NCBI RefSeq assembly: GCF_001399675.1
Contig: NZ_LJCO01000045.1
Span: 82,112-146,111 of the forward strand
Length of the DNA: 64,000 bases
Source of the DNA: Paenalicyclobacillus ferrooxydans
GTDB lineage: Bacteria > Bacillota > Bacilli > Alicyclobacillales > Alicyclobacillaceae
Reading direction: 5' to 3'
Within the stretch, counting starts at the first letter, position 1, and the number at the start of each line of letters is the position of its first letter. Positions 9,491-17,706 of the stretch are shown one piece after another. Below the pieces are notes generated by a model. The model ran no database searches, was not told where the DNA came from, and saw only the letters and a list, made by a program, of their open reading frames with translations. Both the position numbers and the translations under genes were made by a program.

Positions 9491-9628
9491 TTGAATTCCT
9501 CCTGCAGTGCTCACCGAGCACAATATTTGTTCAATTCACTCAAATATAAAACCGTTCTACTCTGCACCCACATGAGGCGCAAAAAGAACGGCTCAACATG
9601 TTTACACACATAGACGATCACGCTTGAA
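9491..9628 (-). promoter_or_regulatory. Long structured 5' leader of the cold-shock gene
   Basis: About 140 untranslated bases lie between the predicted start of transcription and the TTG codon. The leader contains a stem with AACCGTTCT/AGAACGGCT arms (about 9551-9595) and a small GTGCTC/GAGCAC hairpin just before the Shine-Dalgarno. Long leaders of csp mRNAs commonly work as thermosensors; whether this one does is inference. Confidence 0.5.
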
Positions 9629-9635
9629 CAGTCAA

Positions 9636-9664
9636 ATCATACACCATTTTGACTGAAAAGTCAA
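9636..9664 (-). promoter_or_regulatory. Sigma-A promoter of the cold-shock gene
   Basis: On the minus strand TTGACT (9659-9664), a 17-base spacer and TATGAT (9636-9641): near consensus for the vegetative sigma factor. Confidence 0.8.
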
Positions 9665-9694
9665 CCTTTATACAAGATTGAAACCGTCCACCAA

Positions 9695-10249
9695 CTATCG
9701 CCCGCTTTTCAATGCTGGCCCCCAAGGTGCGTAACCAAGTTCTCCTGCAATGGCAGGCTGCTTCGTCAGGCCAATTTCCCTCGCATACTTGTTTACAATT
9801 TCAATCACATCCAGATGATGCAATTGCCCTAACGATGCATGCGCTTCGTTTCTCAACTTCGGCTTGATGGGATACAGCGTGATTGGTTGAACTGTTCCCT
9901 GCTTTACCGGTACTTCAAAAACCACATTCTCGTTGTGTCCATTAGCTACACAAATAGCGGTGACAACTCCCATGTTGTTAAATCGAGGGTCTGACGGTAC
10001 GGTGAGTGAGGCAGACCAAATCCCCTTGGAGTCTGTCAAACCGGTTTTTAAGACGTGGCCATCTGAGGCTACGACAATCACACGAGCACCTGAAAGTGCC
10101 CGGAAATCTTCAGCAGATACAACTCGAAACTTCACAGTATCTGTAACATTTCTCTGCTGGGCGAATGCCTGATGAGATTGAATGGACCCCGACATCAATA
10201 CTGCAAAGGACACCAATATGGAATAAACTATAAGCTTAACCTTTTGCAA
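9695..10249 (-). CDS. Secreted protein of unknown function
   Basis: 184 residues from a TTG with GAGGGGGTG upstream. The N-terminus is a clear Sec signal peptide: KVK, a hydrophobic core (LIVYSILVSFAVLMSG) and a likely cut after AFA-QQ. The mature part is a beta-rich domain (TVKFRVVSAEDFRALSGARVIVVASDGHVLKTGLTDSKGIWSASLTV) of the carboxypeptidase-regulatory-like or Ig-fold type. The C-terminus is helical with no anchor, so it is probably released or wall-associated. Single gene with no operon partner. The fold call is from pattern only. Confidence 0.7.
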   Translation of the reverse strand: MQKVKLIVYSILVSFAVLMSGSIQSHQAFAQQRNVTDTVKFRVVSAEDFRALSGARVIVVASDGHVLKTGLTDSKGIWSASLTVPSDPRFNNMGVVTAICVANGHNENVVFEVPVKQGTVQPITLYPIKPKLRNEAHASLGQLHHLDVIEIVNKYAREIGLTKQPAIAGELGYAPWGPALKSGR

Positions 10250-10547
10250 CCATGCACCCCCTCACGGTTCTCATATATCAACACATTAGGGATTGTTCCC
10301 TCAATGTGGCCATGTATGTCATAAATGAAACTAAAACGCAGGTTTGCTTACAAGATTTTAAGCATATGTTTGCCAACAAGACTCGTGCCATGTCAGAAAC
10401 GAAGATGTAGCGCGAATGTGAGGAATTATTCACACCCTGTTAGATCCATAATAGTCCCAACTTATACAGCGACAGCCTGTTGATGAAGAGCCCCCGTTCA
10501 ATCAAGATGTACTTGTGTATCGGGCATATGCACCACTATGAGCATTT
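10250..10547. other. Intergenic region, nothing recognised
   Basis: About 300 AT-rich bases between the secreted protein gene and a membrane protein gene. It probably holds the minus-strand promoter of the secreted protein gene. No RNA gene or repeat was recognised. Confidence 0.35.
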
Positions 10548-11054
10548 CTACAATGCAAACAAAGGTACATCGAACCACCTTATGAAGAATGCAACAACGA
10601 CCACGGTGAGTATCCATGTCAACCTCTTGCTCCGTTCGTGAAGTAACATAAACAAAAACATCAAGACATCAACTACGGTTGACCAGCCTAAATTCCACCC
10701 TTGTGTATATCTGATTTCTCCAAGTTGTATCATGATGTATTCCATAACGATATAGAGAGCGACGAAAAGGATAAAGTACAACATCGTGAAGCGTGAATGC
10801 CGAGGTAGGTACCTCAGGAAAAGTGCTGTCGTCGAAGGGAACAGTATGACGGCTTCCAGGAGAGCCACCGCTTGATTCGTAAAAATCCACCAAACACGAA
10901 AAGTCCACAGACCATAATTAGTACATATTAGAGTGTAAAAGACGGACATTAACGATATGTAAAGGATAGTCGAGTAGTACTGTTCAACACATCTGTACGA
11001 TCTCGTTAGAAGCAATACTACAAGGAAGAGCAGGGAAAACAGGACAATAATCAT
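10548..11054 (-). CDS. CBO0543-family integral membrane protein
   Basis: 168 residues with five or so hydrophobic helices and short loops. The pattern ILYISLMSVFYTLICTNYGLWTFR, then LFPSTTALFLRYLP and YIMIQLGEIRYTQGWNLGWSTVVDVLMF matches the CBO0543 family of spore-forming Bacillota. The start overlaps ACGTCTCC (GGAGACGT on the coding strand). Function unknown. It is divergently oriented to another member of the same family at 11216, so the pair shares an upstream region. Confidence 0.65.
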   Translation of the reverse strand: MIIVLFSLLFLVVLLLTRSYRCVEQYYSTILYISLMSVFYTLICTNYGLWTFRVWWIFTNQAVALLEAVILFPSTTALFLRYLPRHSRFTMLYFILFVALYIVMEYIMIQLGEIRYTQGWNLGWSTVVDVLMFLFMLLHERSKRLTWILTVVVVAFFIRWFDVPLFAL

Positions 11055-11215
11055 TAGGACGTCTCCTTCTTAACCTTCTCACGCCCAAAATAATGCCCTT
11101 ATTTTACATTTATATACAATTTTTGTATTGAGAATCTCAATACGTTCATCCTGAATGTAACTTAGCTTTCTTGGGAATCTTAAACCGTATATACGAGTAT
11201 AGGAAGGTTCCCGCA

Positions 11216-11788
11216 ATGCAACCAACACATCAACAACTACTTAAGTTATTCGACAATAATGTGAATGGAATTACTCTACTAATTCACACGAAAGTATATC
11301 TCTGGCAACATTACGTTCTCTTCTCATGGCAATGGTGGCTTGGCGTCACCTGTGCTGTTATCCCGTGGTTGCTGTGGTACCTAAGTTCAAGGAAGCGTTC
11401 AGACATGGACCGTCTGTTGTATGTAGGCTTTATTGTTATGGTGATAGCACTCTGCTTGGACATCATGGGCGACCAAATAGGGCTCTGGCATTATCGCTAT
11501 AATGTTATCCCCAACGTTCCAACATTCTTCCCCTTTGATTTAACGCTGGTTCCAGTGAGTGTCCTCACCATGATCCAGATATTACCCAAATTGAACCCTG
11601 TTATCAAAGGAGTTGCTTACGCAGTTGCATCATCATACATTGGAGAACCGTTTTTTCATGCAATTGATATATACAACCTGATTCATTGGAAATACATTTA
11701 CTCCGTACCAATACAAATTTGCATCTATCTTGTTGCTGATGTGATATACAAAAAACGACACAAATTCCAGCTCAACAAGCAACCCTAA
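11216..11788 (+). CDS. CBO0543-family integral membrane protein
   Basis: 190 residues from ATG 11216, which has AGGAAGG at good spacing (an upstream TTG at 11171 lacks one). Helices at about 35-55, 63-82, 102-122, 128-148 and 155-175. Conserved features of the family are the charged RKRSDMDRLLYVG loop, GLWHYRYNVIP and EPFFHAIDIYNLIHWKYIYS. The role of the family is not known; membership is by eye. Divergent paralogue of the gene at 10548-11054. Confidence 0.7.
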   Translation: MQPTHQQLLKLFDNNVNGITLLIHTKVYLWQHYVLFSWQWWLGVTCAVIPWLLWYLSSRKRSDMDRLLYVGFIVMVIALCLDIMGDQIGLWHYRYNVIPNVPTFFPFDLTLVPVSVLTMIQILPKLNPVIKGVAYAVASSYIGEPFFHAIDIYNLIHWKYIYSVPIQICIYLVADVIYKKRHKFQLNKQP

Positions 11789-11903
11789 ACTGCTTTGTTA
11801 TTAAACGCTCTTAGGATATTACCGCCCCGTTACTTACATTAAGAGTACCATGAACTGACTGTATAAATATGTATCCGTTTAAAATAAAGTCCCTAAAATG
11901 GAA

Positions 11904-11933
11904 AAAACCGCGGATCCGATGATCCGTGGTTTT
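11904..11933 (-). terminator. Terminator adjoining repeat copy B
   Basis: AAAACCGCGGATC-CGAT-GATCCGTGGTTTT: a 13-bp stem with one wobble. On the minus strand it lies directly after a CCA-type RNA 3' end (copy B), as expected for an ssrA or tRNA terminator. Confidence 0.7.
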
Positions 11934-11954
11934 ACATGGTGGAGGCGACGGGAG
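11913..11954 (-). repeat. ssrA-3'-end-like repeat, copy B
   Basis: On the minus strand CTCCCGTCGCCTCCACCA, i.e. the 3' strand of a T stem plus an acceptor strand and CCA, followed after two bases by a terminator. Bacterial tmRNA ends in this way (GACTCCC...CGCCTCCACCA). The rest of the RNA is absent upstream, so this is a displaced 3' end. 35 of 36 bases are shared with copy A. Confidence 0.7.
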
Positions 11955-12107
11955 CCATCCGTTTCTTTGATGGAAACCGCAAGGCAGCGTATTCGAAGAT
12001 GTCCACGACTTAGAGGTTGAAACGAATTCCGTGCTCGGCCCCGCTTGGGCCTGCGCGCGGGCCGCACCCGTGGCGGTTTCTTCGGCCTCATCCCTTCCAC
12101 CACATAG

Positions 12108-12136
12108 AAAAGGCCCACCTATTGGGTGGGCCTTTT
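12108..12136 (-). terminator. Bidirectional intrinsic terminator next to copy C
   Basis: AAAAGGCCCACC-TATTG-GGTGGGCCTTTT. On the minus strand it directly follows the CCACCA end of copy C, the position expected for the terminator of a stable RNA gene. Confidence 0.85.
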
Positions 12137-12140
12137 CATG

Positions 12141-12177
12141 TGGTGGAGGCGAGGCGCCACGGTCCGAAATCCTCAAA
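12141..12177 (-). repeat. ssrA-3'-end-like repeat, copy C (left edge of arsenic module)
   Basis: On the minus strand TTTGAGGATTTCGGAC, then CGTGGCGCCTCGCCTCCACCA. GGATTTCGGAC is the conserved tmRNA stretch before the T arm and CGCCTCCACCA its 3' end, but the T loop (GTTCGACTC) is missing between them, so this is a recombined or eroded copy. The same sequence recurs at 20850 (D) and, degenerate, at 23070 (E). Confidence 0.75.
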
Positions 12178-12205
12178 TACACCTTGTATGTGTGAGGGAG
12201 GATTG

Positions 12206-12622
12206 ATGACCGTGAAGACCCTCTCGCAGCGCAGTATCTCAGACCTTGACCGGTTTATCAAGCATGAAGTGTTACGCCATCAGAATCAGCAGTCAGATAC
12301 ATGGTCGGAACTAAATCTCCTTCTGTGCAACGAGGAAACATTACACGCATACTGCGATTGTAGTGTTCAAGACGGATGCTTTCATGACAACATGAAAACC
12401 CGCACCTTCCCAAACCTGAAGATACGGGCGGTCTTGTTTAACAACAATTGCTACCTCCGACCAGCACTAACCCTGAGCCCGAAGCAGCAAACTTCATTCA
12501 GCCATATCGCTCAGGAATTCCTGAATTTTATCCCGAATCGCATTTCGAACGTCCCTAAACTTCGTTTGAACTTCTTCTTCGGTACCCGTCGCCCGAGCTG
12601 GATCCTCAAACCCCCAGTGTAG
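12206..12622 (+). CDS. Hypothetical protein of island edge, possibly truncated
   Basis: 138 residues from ATG 12206, which has GGGAGGATT upstream. The N-terminal part is charged and helical ([24 protein letters not shown]), followed by a Cys-containing stretch ([13 protein letters not shown]). I do not recognise the family. The last 40 codons run antisense into arsC (12494-12916), so the C-terminus is probably not native and the gene may have been cut when arsC was placed there. It starts just inside repeat C. Confidence 0.35.
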   Translation: MTVKTLSQRSISDLDRFIKHEVLRHQNQQSDTWSELNLLLCNEETLHAYCDCSVQDGCFHDNMKTRTFPNLKIRAVLFNNNCYLRPALTLSPKQQTSFSHIAQEFLNFIPNRISNVPKLRLNFFFGTRRPSWILKPPV

Positions 12623-12916
12623 ACGTGTGACATGCGGTGGGGTCATTGGGCAACGGTCATTTGCATCGCCACAAAGGGTAATTACATAGTCGGCTCGATT
12701 CAACAGATCTGGGTCGATCAATTTGGACGTGTGCTGCGAGATGTCCACGTTAGCTTCTTTCATGGTCGCAACGGCACGAGGATTCAATCCATGGGCCTCT
12801 ACGCCAGCGCTGTAAACTTCAATTTTGTCCCCTCCGAGATGTCTTGCCCAGCCTTCGGCAATTTGACTACGGCATGAATTCCCGGTACATAGAAAGTATA
12901 TAATTGGCTTCGTCAT
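12494..12916 (-). CDS. arsC: Arsenate reductase, thioredoxin-coupled (ArsC)
   Basis: 140 residues, start with GGGAAGG. Low-molecular-weight phosphatase fold: the P-loop is [13 protein letters not shown] (Cys10 to Arg16), and the pair Cys82 ([10 protein letters not shown]) and Cys89 completes the thiol relay of the S. aureus/B. subtilis ArsC class; the DP motif (EDPARATG) near 105 is also present. It reduces arsenate to arsenite with electrons from thioredoxin, and arsenite then leaves through ArsB. Last gene of the minus-strand ars operon, 27 bases after arsB. Confidence 0.95.
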   Translation of the reverse strand: MTKPIIYFLCTGNSCRSQIAEGWARHLGGDKIEVYSAGVEAHGLNPRAVATMKEANVDISQHTSKLIDPDLLNRADYVITLCGDANDRCPMTPPHVTRLHWGFEDPARATGTEEEVQTKFRDVRNAIRDKIQEFLSDMAE

Positions 12917-12943
12917 GCAAACCTTCCCTTCAGATCTCTGTAT

Positions 12944-14236
12944 TTAACCCACGAGCAACATCCACAAGTACAATCCGGAAAGTGTCACGAACAGGGTTGG
13001 AATCGTAAGGACAATCCCCGTTTTGAAGTATCTGCCCCAGGTAATCGTGATCCCTTTTTTACCCAACACATGCAACCACAAAAGTGTGGCCAAAGAACCA
13101 ATTGGGGTGATTTTCGGTCCCAAGTCGCTACCGATGACGTTTGCATAGACCAGTGCATCGTGCATCACCCCTGTGGCGGAGGTCGAATGGATAGCCAAGG
13201 CATCGATCATAACCGTCGGCATGTTGTTCATAATGCTGGAAAGAATCGCTGCAATAAATCCAGTTGCTAGTGTACCAAGGTATAAACCACCGTGTGTCGA
13301 GCCTTCAATGATACTCCCCAGCACGTTGGTCAGACCTACATTGCGCAAACCATACACGACCACGTACATGCCAATGGAGAAAACCACAATAGCCCACGGC
13401 GCCTCACGAATTATTCCCCAAGGCCGAATAACCTTGCTTCTCGAACCTGCAAGGAGAAAAACAATAGCAACTAAACCTGCCACAATGGACACCGGAATAT
13501 GAAGGAGTTCCGTTAAGATATAACCGATTAACAGCACACTTAGAATAATCCACGACATCCGAAACATCCCTTGATGTGCAATGGCTTCTGATGGTTGAGA
13601 CAAATCCTTCGGGTTATACGCTCTCGGAATATCCTTACGGAAAAACAAATACAGCACACCAATACTTGCTGCTAGTGAAAATAAGTCCGGCACAATCATA
13701 TGGACAGCGTAGGTCAAAAAACCAACATGAAAGAAATCTGCCGACACGATGTTGACCAAGTTACTTACGATGAGTGGCAAGGATGTTGTATCTGCAATAA
13801 AACCGCTCGCCATGATAAACGGTAGCATTTTCTTCATATCAAACTTGAGCAGCTTGACCTTCTCAAGCACAATCGGAGTCAGGATTAAGGCTGCTCCGTC
13901 ATTCGCAAAGAATGCGGAGACAACTGCCCCGAGAAGAGTGACGTAGAGGAAAACCTTCCGCCCGTCCCCTTTTGCAGCATGGGCCATCTTGAGAGCCGCC
14001 CATTCAAAGAAACCAATCTTGTCCAAGATGGTGGAAATGATGATGATGGCCACAAAAGCAAGTGTCGCATCCCAAACAATTTGGGTCACCGTCCACACGT
14101 CATGAAGCCTGACAACTCCAAAGATAAGCGCCAAGGCGGCGCCCCCAAGGGCTGACCACCCAATAGAGAGCCCTTTAGGCTGCCAAATCACAAAAATCAG
14201 AGTTAAAACAAAGATGCCGAAAGCAAGATACGTCAT
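12944..14236 (-). CDS. arsB: Arsenite efflux permease ArsB
   Basis: 430 residues and about twelve membrane helices. Typical ArsB/NhaD-superfamily blocks: [56 protein letters not shown], and the C-terminal [19 protein letters not shown] and [23 protein letters not shown]. It exports arsenite and antimonite; with ArsA present it may work as an ATP-driven pump. The start overlaps the arsR stop by four bases and has GAGGAG, so translation is coupled. Confidence 0.95.
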   Translation of the reverse strand: MTYLAFGIFVLTLIFVIWQPKGLSIGWSALGGAALALIFGVVRLHDVWTVTQIVWDATLAFVAIIIISTILDKIGFFEWAALKMAHAAKGDGRKVFLYVTLLGAVVSAFFANDGAALILTPIVLEKVKLLKFDMKKMLPFIMASGFIADTTSLPLIVSNLVNIVSADFFHVGFLTYAVHMIVPDLFSLAASIGVLYLFFRKDIPRAYNPKDLSQPSEAIAHQGMFRMSWIILSVLLIGYILTELLHIPVSIVAGLVAIVFLLAGSRSKVIRPWGIIREAPWAIVVFSIGMYVVVYGLRNVGLTNVLGSIIEGSTHGGLYLGTLATGFIAAILSSIMNNMPTVMIDALAIHSTSATGVMHDALVYANVIGSDLGPKITPIGSLATLLWLHVLGKKGITITWGRYFKTGIVLTIPTLFVTLSGLYLWMLLVG

Positions 14237-14586
14237 TTCTTTACTCCTCTTCGAGGACTATTCTCGCAAGAGACACGCAGTCCTTTTGCTTGTAACTGTT
14301 CAATTTCGCTGGATACATCCGGAAGCAAGGAAATACATTCATCAAAAAATGGAACACTGGATCCGTCCAACCCGTAATAGACCCACTGTGCCGTCTTCCG
14401 TTCTCGAACTAATCCTGCCTGCTTCAATTTCCGAAGGTGTTGAGAGATGGCAGGCTGAGTCATTGCAAGGACGTCGACCAGTTCACAGACGCACATCTCA
14501 TCATGTTTCAGTAGCGCAAGGATATGCAATCTCGTTTTATCTGCCAGCGCTTTGTATATCTCAGCCCATTGTTCCATCGAGAACAC
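14233..14586 (-). CDS. arsR: ArsR-family arsenite-responsive repressor
   Basis: 117 residues. The winged-helix core has [15 protein letters not shown], then the metal-site motif CVCELVDVL (ELCVCDL-type, in helix alpha3) where the two cysteines bind As(III), then [30 protein letters not shown]. It should repress the ars operon until arsenite binds. A GTG start with GGGGGGTG upstream fits best; ATG three codons later is an alternative. It lies in the middle of the operon between arsA and arsB instead of first. Confidence 0.93.
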   Translation of the reverse strand: MFSMEQWAEIYKALADKTRLHILALLKHDEMCVCELVDVLAMTQPAISQHLRKLKQAGLVRERKTAQWVYYGLDGSSVPFFDECISLLPDVSSEIEQLQAKGLRVSCENSPRRGVKK

Positions 14587-14592
14587 GATGAC

Positions 14593-15522
14593 TTACACCC
14601 CCCTAACTGTATGCTTTGCAAACATCTGTGCAGCAATCTGGCGCAGTGGCTCGCTACCTGTAACATCGTCATCAAATAACTCACATTCCGTTACAATTCG
14701 CAGGCTGTGTCGTCTTTCAAGTTCCACGAGATATTCCTGCTGTCGTTCCCGCCGTGCTCCGAACAATCGACTTCCAGCAGCCTCTTTAGGTAGAATTTGA
14801 TTCACGATAATTGCCTGTGTTTCAATATCTGCTCTCTTCAGGTCCTCAATTGCCCTCTCCATTTCCGCAATGGGTGTAGATTCGGCCAGCGTCACAAACA
14901 CCATCGCCGTCTCGTTCTTACTTTGAAGGACACGAATCGCTTCCCGCATCCTTAAAAGCTCAGCATTATCCAGCGCCGAGGTCTCGGCTGTGAATGACGA
15001 CTTGTGACTCAGCTCCGTTTCGTAATCCCATGCAAGCTGCAGCAATCTCAACGTATGCCCAGTCGGCGCTGTATCGAATACCAGGACCTCATAGTCATCA
15101 CTTAGTAAGTCATTCAGGAATTCCTGAAACACGGCGATTTCTTCTGTACAGGGTGAGTCTAGTTCTTCCCGTATGACAGCGAGACTTCCCTGCGCCCCGA
15201 AACTGTCCTTTGCAGCCATTAAGATGCGCTCTTTGTAACGTTCAAATGCCACTTTGGGGTCAATCCGTACCGCCCAGAGGTTGGCATTTAATACCTGTTT
15301 TGGACTCGATGACACTTCTTGTTCCAGTACGTTCGCAAGGTGAGCAGCCGGGTCCGTGGTCACTAACAATGTTTTGTACCCGCAATCTGCAGTATAGAGT
15401 GCCGTCGCACACGCCATGGTCGTCTTCCCAACGCCACCCTTACCGGCCAGAAAAATACGTTTGTTTTTACCCTCTGTAGGGAGGATCATCGACTCAGGTA
15501 AGGTATTAGACTGCAAGGACAT
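14593..15522 (-). CDS. arsA: ArsA-type ATPase, first half-size copy
   Basis: 309 residues from ATG 15522 (GGAGGG upstream). Deviant Walker A GKGGVGKTTMA at about 26-36, switch I DPAAHLANVL, the DSPCTEEIAVFQEF block and switch II DTAPTGHTLRLLQLAWDYE (usually DTAPTGHTLRLL). Classical ArsA is one chain with two such ATPase halves; here two separate genes each encode one half. With ArsB it would form an ATP-driven arsenite pump and take arsenite from ArsD. The start overlaps the end of the other arsA by 17 bases. Confidence 0.9.
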   Translation of the reverse strand: MSLQSNTLPESMILPTEGKNKRIFLAGKGGVGKTTMACATALYTADCGYKTLLVTTDPAAHLANVLEQEVSSSPKQVLNANLWAVRIDPKVAFERYKERILMAAKDSFGAQGSLAVIREELDSPCTEEIAVFQEFLNDLLSDDYEVLVFDTAPTGHTLRLLQLAWDYETELSHKSSFTAETSALDNAELLRMREAIRVLQSKNETAMVFVTLAESTPIAEMERAIEDLKRADIETQAIIVNQILPKEAAGSRLFGARRERQQEYLVELERRHSLRIVTECELFDDDVTGSEPLRQIAAQMFAKHTVRGV

Positions 15523-16381
15523 GATCCAAATCCCTCCCGACTTCCTCGATTTTCCCGAGACCGATAACGTCATCTGGATAGAGAGGCATCTCGACAATGC
15601 GTCCAGTAAACATAGACTGGATTTGGGCGATGTATTTGGATTGAACGGTCCATCTTCTCGCTGCGTATGGATGGGCCCTGTCCTCTTCTGGAATCACTCC
15701 GTTGACAATGGTCATCTGCTTGTTCATGCCGAGCCGTTGTAACTCTTGTGACGAGCGCATCATTTCTTCAATAGCGATGCGGTCCGGTCGAGTGACAAAC
15801 ACAAACTGAGTGCATTCTCCGTCTCGCAGTGCCTGTACCGCTTGGTCATATTGCTCCTTGGAAGCTGTCAGCGCCTCAACGCCCCCAATGCAGGTCTGCC
15901 CTGTTCCCTCGGCGCTCATCTCAATGTGCGCACTCCAACTCCCAGGTAACTCAAGCAGGCGAAGCGTATGACCCGTCGGAGCGGTATCGAATATCACGTA
16001 GTCGTACTCCGGCCGATGCATGCAGTCGATAAACTGGTCGAATGTCGCAATTTCCTCTGTACAGGGACCACTCATTTTCTCCTCAATCGAACGTACAACG
16101 TCGTCCGGAAACAACTCCCGGAGCGGTGCAAGCGCCCGCTCCTTGTACAATCGAAGCGACTCAACCGAATCGATCTCTTGAATAAAGAGGTTATCTACAC
16201 CCGCTACAGGAGTCGCAAGCAGTCCTACACTCTGATGAAACACGTCCCCAAGGTTAGAAGCAGGGTCTGTTGTCACAAGAAGTGTTTTCAGTCCCCGGTT
16301 TGCAAGCATTACCGCCGTTGCCGATGACAAAGAAGTTTTCCCGACTCCGCCCTTGCCGGAGAAGAACAGAAACTTTGTCAT
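15506..16381 (-). CDS. arsA: ArsA-type ATPase, second half-size copy
   Basis: 291 residues from ATG 16381. GKGGVGKTSLSSATAVMLANRGLKTLLVTTDPASNLGDVF is the P-loop and switch I region; MSGPCTEEIATFDQF and FDTAPTGHTLRLLELPGSW follow. The signature cysteine in the GPCTEEIA motif is shared by both copies and could contribute to a metalloid site. The two proteins are clearly homologous but diverged, which suggests a heterodimer analogous to A1/A2 of fused ArsA. It starts four bases after the arsD stop, so arsD-arsA-arsA are tightly coupled. Confidence 0.9.
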   Translation of the reverse strand: MTKFLFFSGKGGVGKTSLSSATAVMLANRGLKTLLVTTDPASNLGDVFHQSVGLLATPVAGVDNLFIQEIDSVESLRLYKERALAPLRELFPDDVVRSIEEKMSGPCTEEIATFDQFIDCMHRPEYDYVIFDTAPTGHTLRLLELPGSWSAHIEMSAEGTGQTCIGGVEALTASKEQYDQAVQALRDGECTQFVFVTRPDRIAIEEMMRSSQELQRLGMNKQMTIVNGVIPEEDRAHPYAARRWTVQSKYIAQIQSMFTGRIVEMPLYPDDVIGLGKIEEVGRDLDHVLAV

Positions 16382-16385
16382 GATG

Positions 16386-16682
16386 TCATCTCTCTTCCAC
16401 CATGAAATCATCCAACCTTGGGTAGTGCCCTTTGGCCACGACTTCTCCATCAACAACCACAATCGGCAAAGCACCGGCACCTTTGCCAATGAGTTCTTGG
16501 TACACTTGCTTGTTGGATGAAAACGCCATCGGGTTACGGCTCATCATGTAACGCACCGTTGTATGACCCTGTGCCTTCAACTGATCAATCATCTCATTGA
16601 CACGGATAAGCTCTGGATCCGGTGATGGACCACAAACTCCGGTTGAGCAGCACATCTCGGGATCAAAAAACTCGATATTCAT
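16386..16682 (-). CDS. arsD: ArsD arsenic metallochaperone
   Basis: 98 residues with AGGAGG before the ATG. MNIEFFDPEMCCSTGVCGPSPDPELIRV carries the conserved Cys11, Cys12 and Cys17 triad that binds As(III) and hands it to ArsA. The thioredoxin-like body (TTVRYMMSRNPMAFSSNKQVYQELIGKGAGALPIVVVDGEVVAKG) is typical. C-terminal cysteine pairs of some ArsD proteins are lacking. Its position directly before two arsA genes is the usual partner order. Confidence 0.95.
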   Translation of the reverse strand: MNIEFFDPEMCCSTGVCGPSPDPELIRVNEMIDQLKAQGHTTVRYMMSRNPMAFSSNKQVYQELIGKGAGALPIVVVDGEVVAKGHYPRLDDFMVEER

Positions 16683-16697
16683 GAATGGCTTCCTCCT

Positions 16698-16991
16698 TTA
16701 GCAACAGCCTTCAGGTCCGCATCCGCAGGCGGAGTTAGAAATGGATAGGACTTTTAACTCGGTTTTCGGATTCCTCTTGATGCTCGCTTGTGCAAAGGTA
16801 TCCATCTCGATGGAACCGGAAAGCTTCGTGGCACGTGCGATTGACAGTACCTCCTCAAGTTCCTCCTCAGTGGCACCATGCTCTTTGGCGGTTTTAACCT
16901 GTTCTTCAAAGCTTGAAATCGCACCGACTCCGAAAGCTACGCCCATTCCAATCAACGCACGCACTTTGTCTTGCATTCTTCCCACATCCAT
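16698..16991 (-). CDS. CMD/AhpD-like small protein with Cys-rich tail, in ars operon
   Basis: 97 residues. The body (KVRALIGMGVAFGVGAISSFEEQVKTAKEHGATEEELEEVLSIARATKLSG) is a carboxymuconolactone-decarboxylase/AhpD-like helical unit. The catalytic CxxC of AhpD is not at its usual place; instead the C-terminus ends in ACGCGPEGCC, with four cysteines, a likely thiol site for As(III) or another soft metal. First gene of the seven-gene operon with arsD, both arsA genes, arsR, arsB and arsC. I infer a metalloid-binding or redox accessory role. The start is uncertain since the ribosome-binding site is weak. Confidence 0.7.
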   Translation of the reverse strand: MDVGRMQDKVRALIGMGVAFGVGAISSFEEQVKTAKEHGATEEELEEVLSIARATKLSGSIEMDTFAQASIKRNPKTELKVLSISNSACGCGPEGCC

Positions 16992-17195
16992 TCAGTAGAA
17001 TATAACGATTTACTTATACAATGCCATGCAATGAACTGTTCGTCAAGTGAGAACCTGACTCTGACTTACGATGTCTCAGCAGCTAGTTGCTCATGTAAAG
17101 TGTTGTCCTGGAAGAGGACTATACCCGGACCGTGATGGCGCCCGGTAACCCCCACGCTGCAAGACGGACTAGTCAATCTGTGCGATTACATTTCC

Positions 17196-17211
17196 ATAAA
17201 ATTAGTTTTAT
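17196..17211. promoter_or_regulatory. Possible ArsR operator, ATAAAA/TTTTAT inverted repeat
   Basis: ATAAAA-TTAG-TTTTAT lies in the shared region between the minus-strand ars operon and the plus-strand arsR-fmdE-TSUP operon, about 50 bases before arsR. AT-rich 6-4-6 dyads of this type are used by ArsR/SmtB proteins. No footprint evidence; by position only. Confidence 0.4.
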
Positions 17212-17258
17212 CGTTATGTCGCAAAGAGGTTGAAACCCAATGAGGGAGGTGATGAGTC

Positions 17259-17630
17259 GTGGCAGTGGTGCGGGACTCCACCACCTGGACAATGATGGCT
17301 CCCGATGGCCTTTCCACGGTCCTCCAAAAATCCTCTCAGGCCTTTGAAATCGTCACTGACGTGCAGTCACTCACAAGTAAATCGTTGTATTACAAGGCCT
17401 TGGGCGACAACACCCGACTTCGGATTGTGGCTCTTTTGGCCATCTCCGAGCTTTGTTTGTGCCAGTTGGTCGAGCTGCTGAATGTACCTACATCAACAAT
17501 GACACATCATCTACAGATGCTTGAAAATGGCGGAGTCATCGTACCCAGAAAAGAAGGGAAGTTCACCGTTTACTCGCTTCATCCAGACCGTAGAGAGTCT
17601 CTTGTTGAATGCCTGCAGTCGGACACGTAG
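17259..17630 (+). CDS. ArsR-family regulator, CxC type
   Basis: 123 residues from a GTG with GGGAGGTGATG. A non-conserved N-terminus of 45 residues precedes the winged helix: YKALGDNTRLRIVALLAISELCLCQLVELL has the ELCxCxL motif in alpha3 for As(III), followed by STMTHHLQMLENGGVIVPRKEGKFTVYSL. Divergent from the ars operon across 267 bases. Together with the dyad at 17196 it probably controls itself and the two following genes, and perhaps the divergent operon. Confidence 0.88.
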   Translation: MAVVRDSTTWTMMAPDGLSTVLQKSSQAFEIVTDVQSLTSKSLYYKALGDNTRLRIVALLAISELCLCQLVELLNVPTSTMTHHLQMLENGGVIVPRKEGKFTVYSLHPDRRESLVECLQSDT

Positions 17631-17706
17631 CTCAGTTGCCTTCGAATCGTTCGCTGGTGAACAGAAGCTCCGTATGACGAGAATTCAAGTGAAGGGATGG
17701 TTGAAG

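Noticed and set aside
12017..12205. Upstream extension of the hypothetical gene at 12206
   Set aside because: It would translate through a terminator and repeat C; the ribosome-binding site is at 12206.
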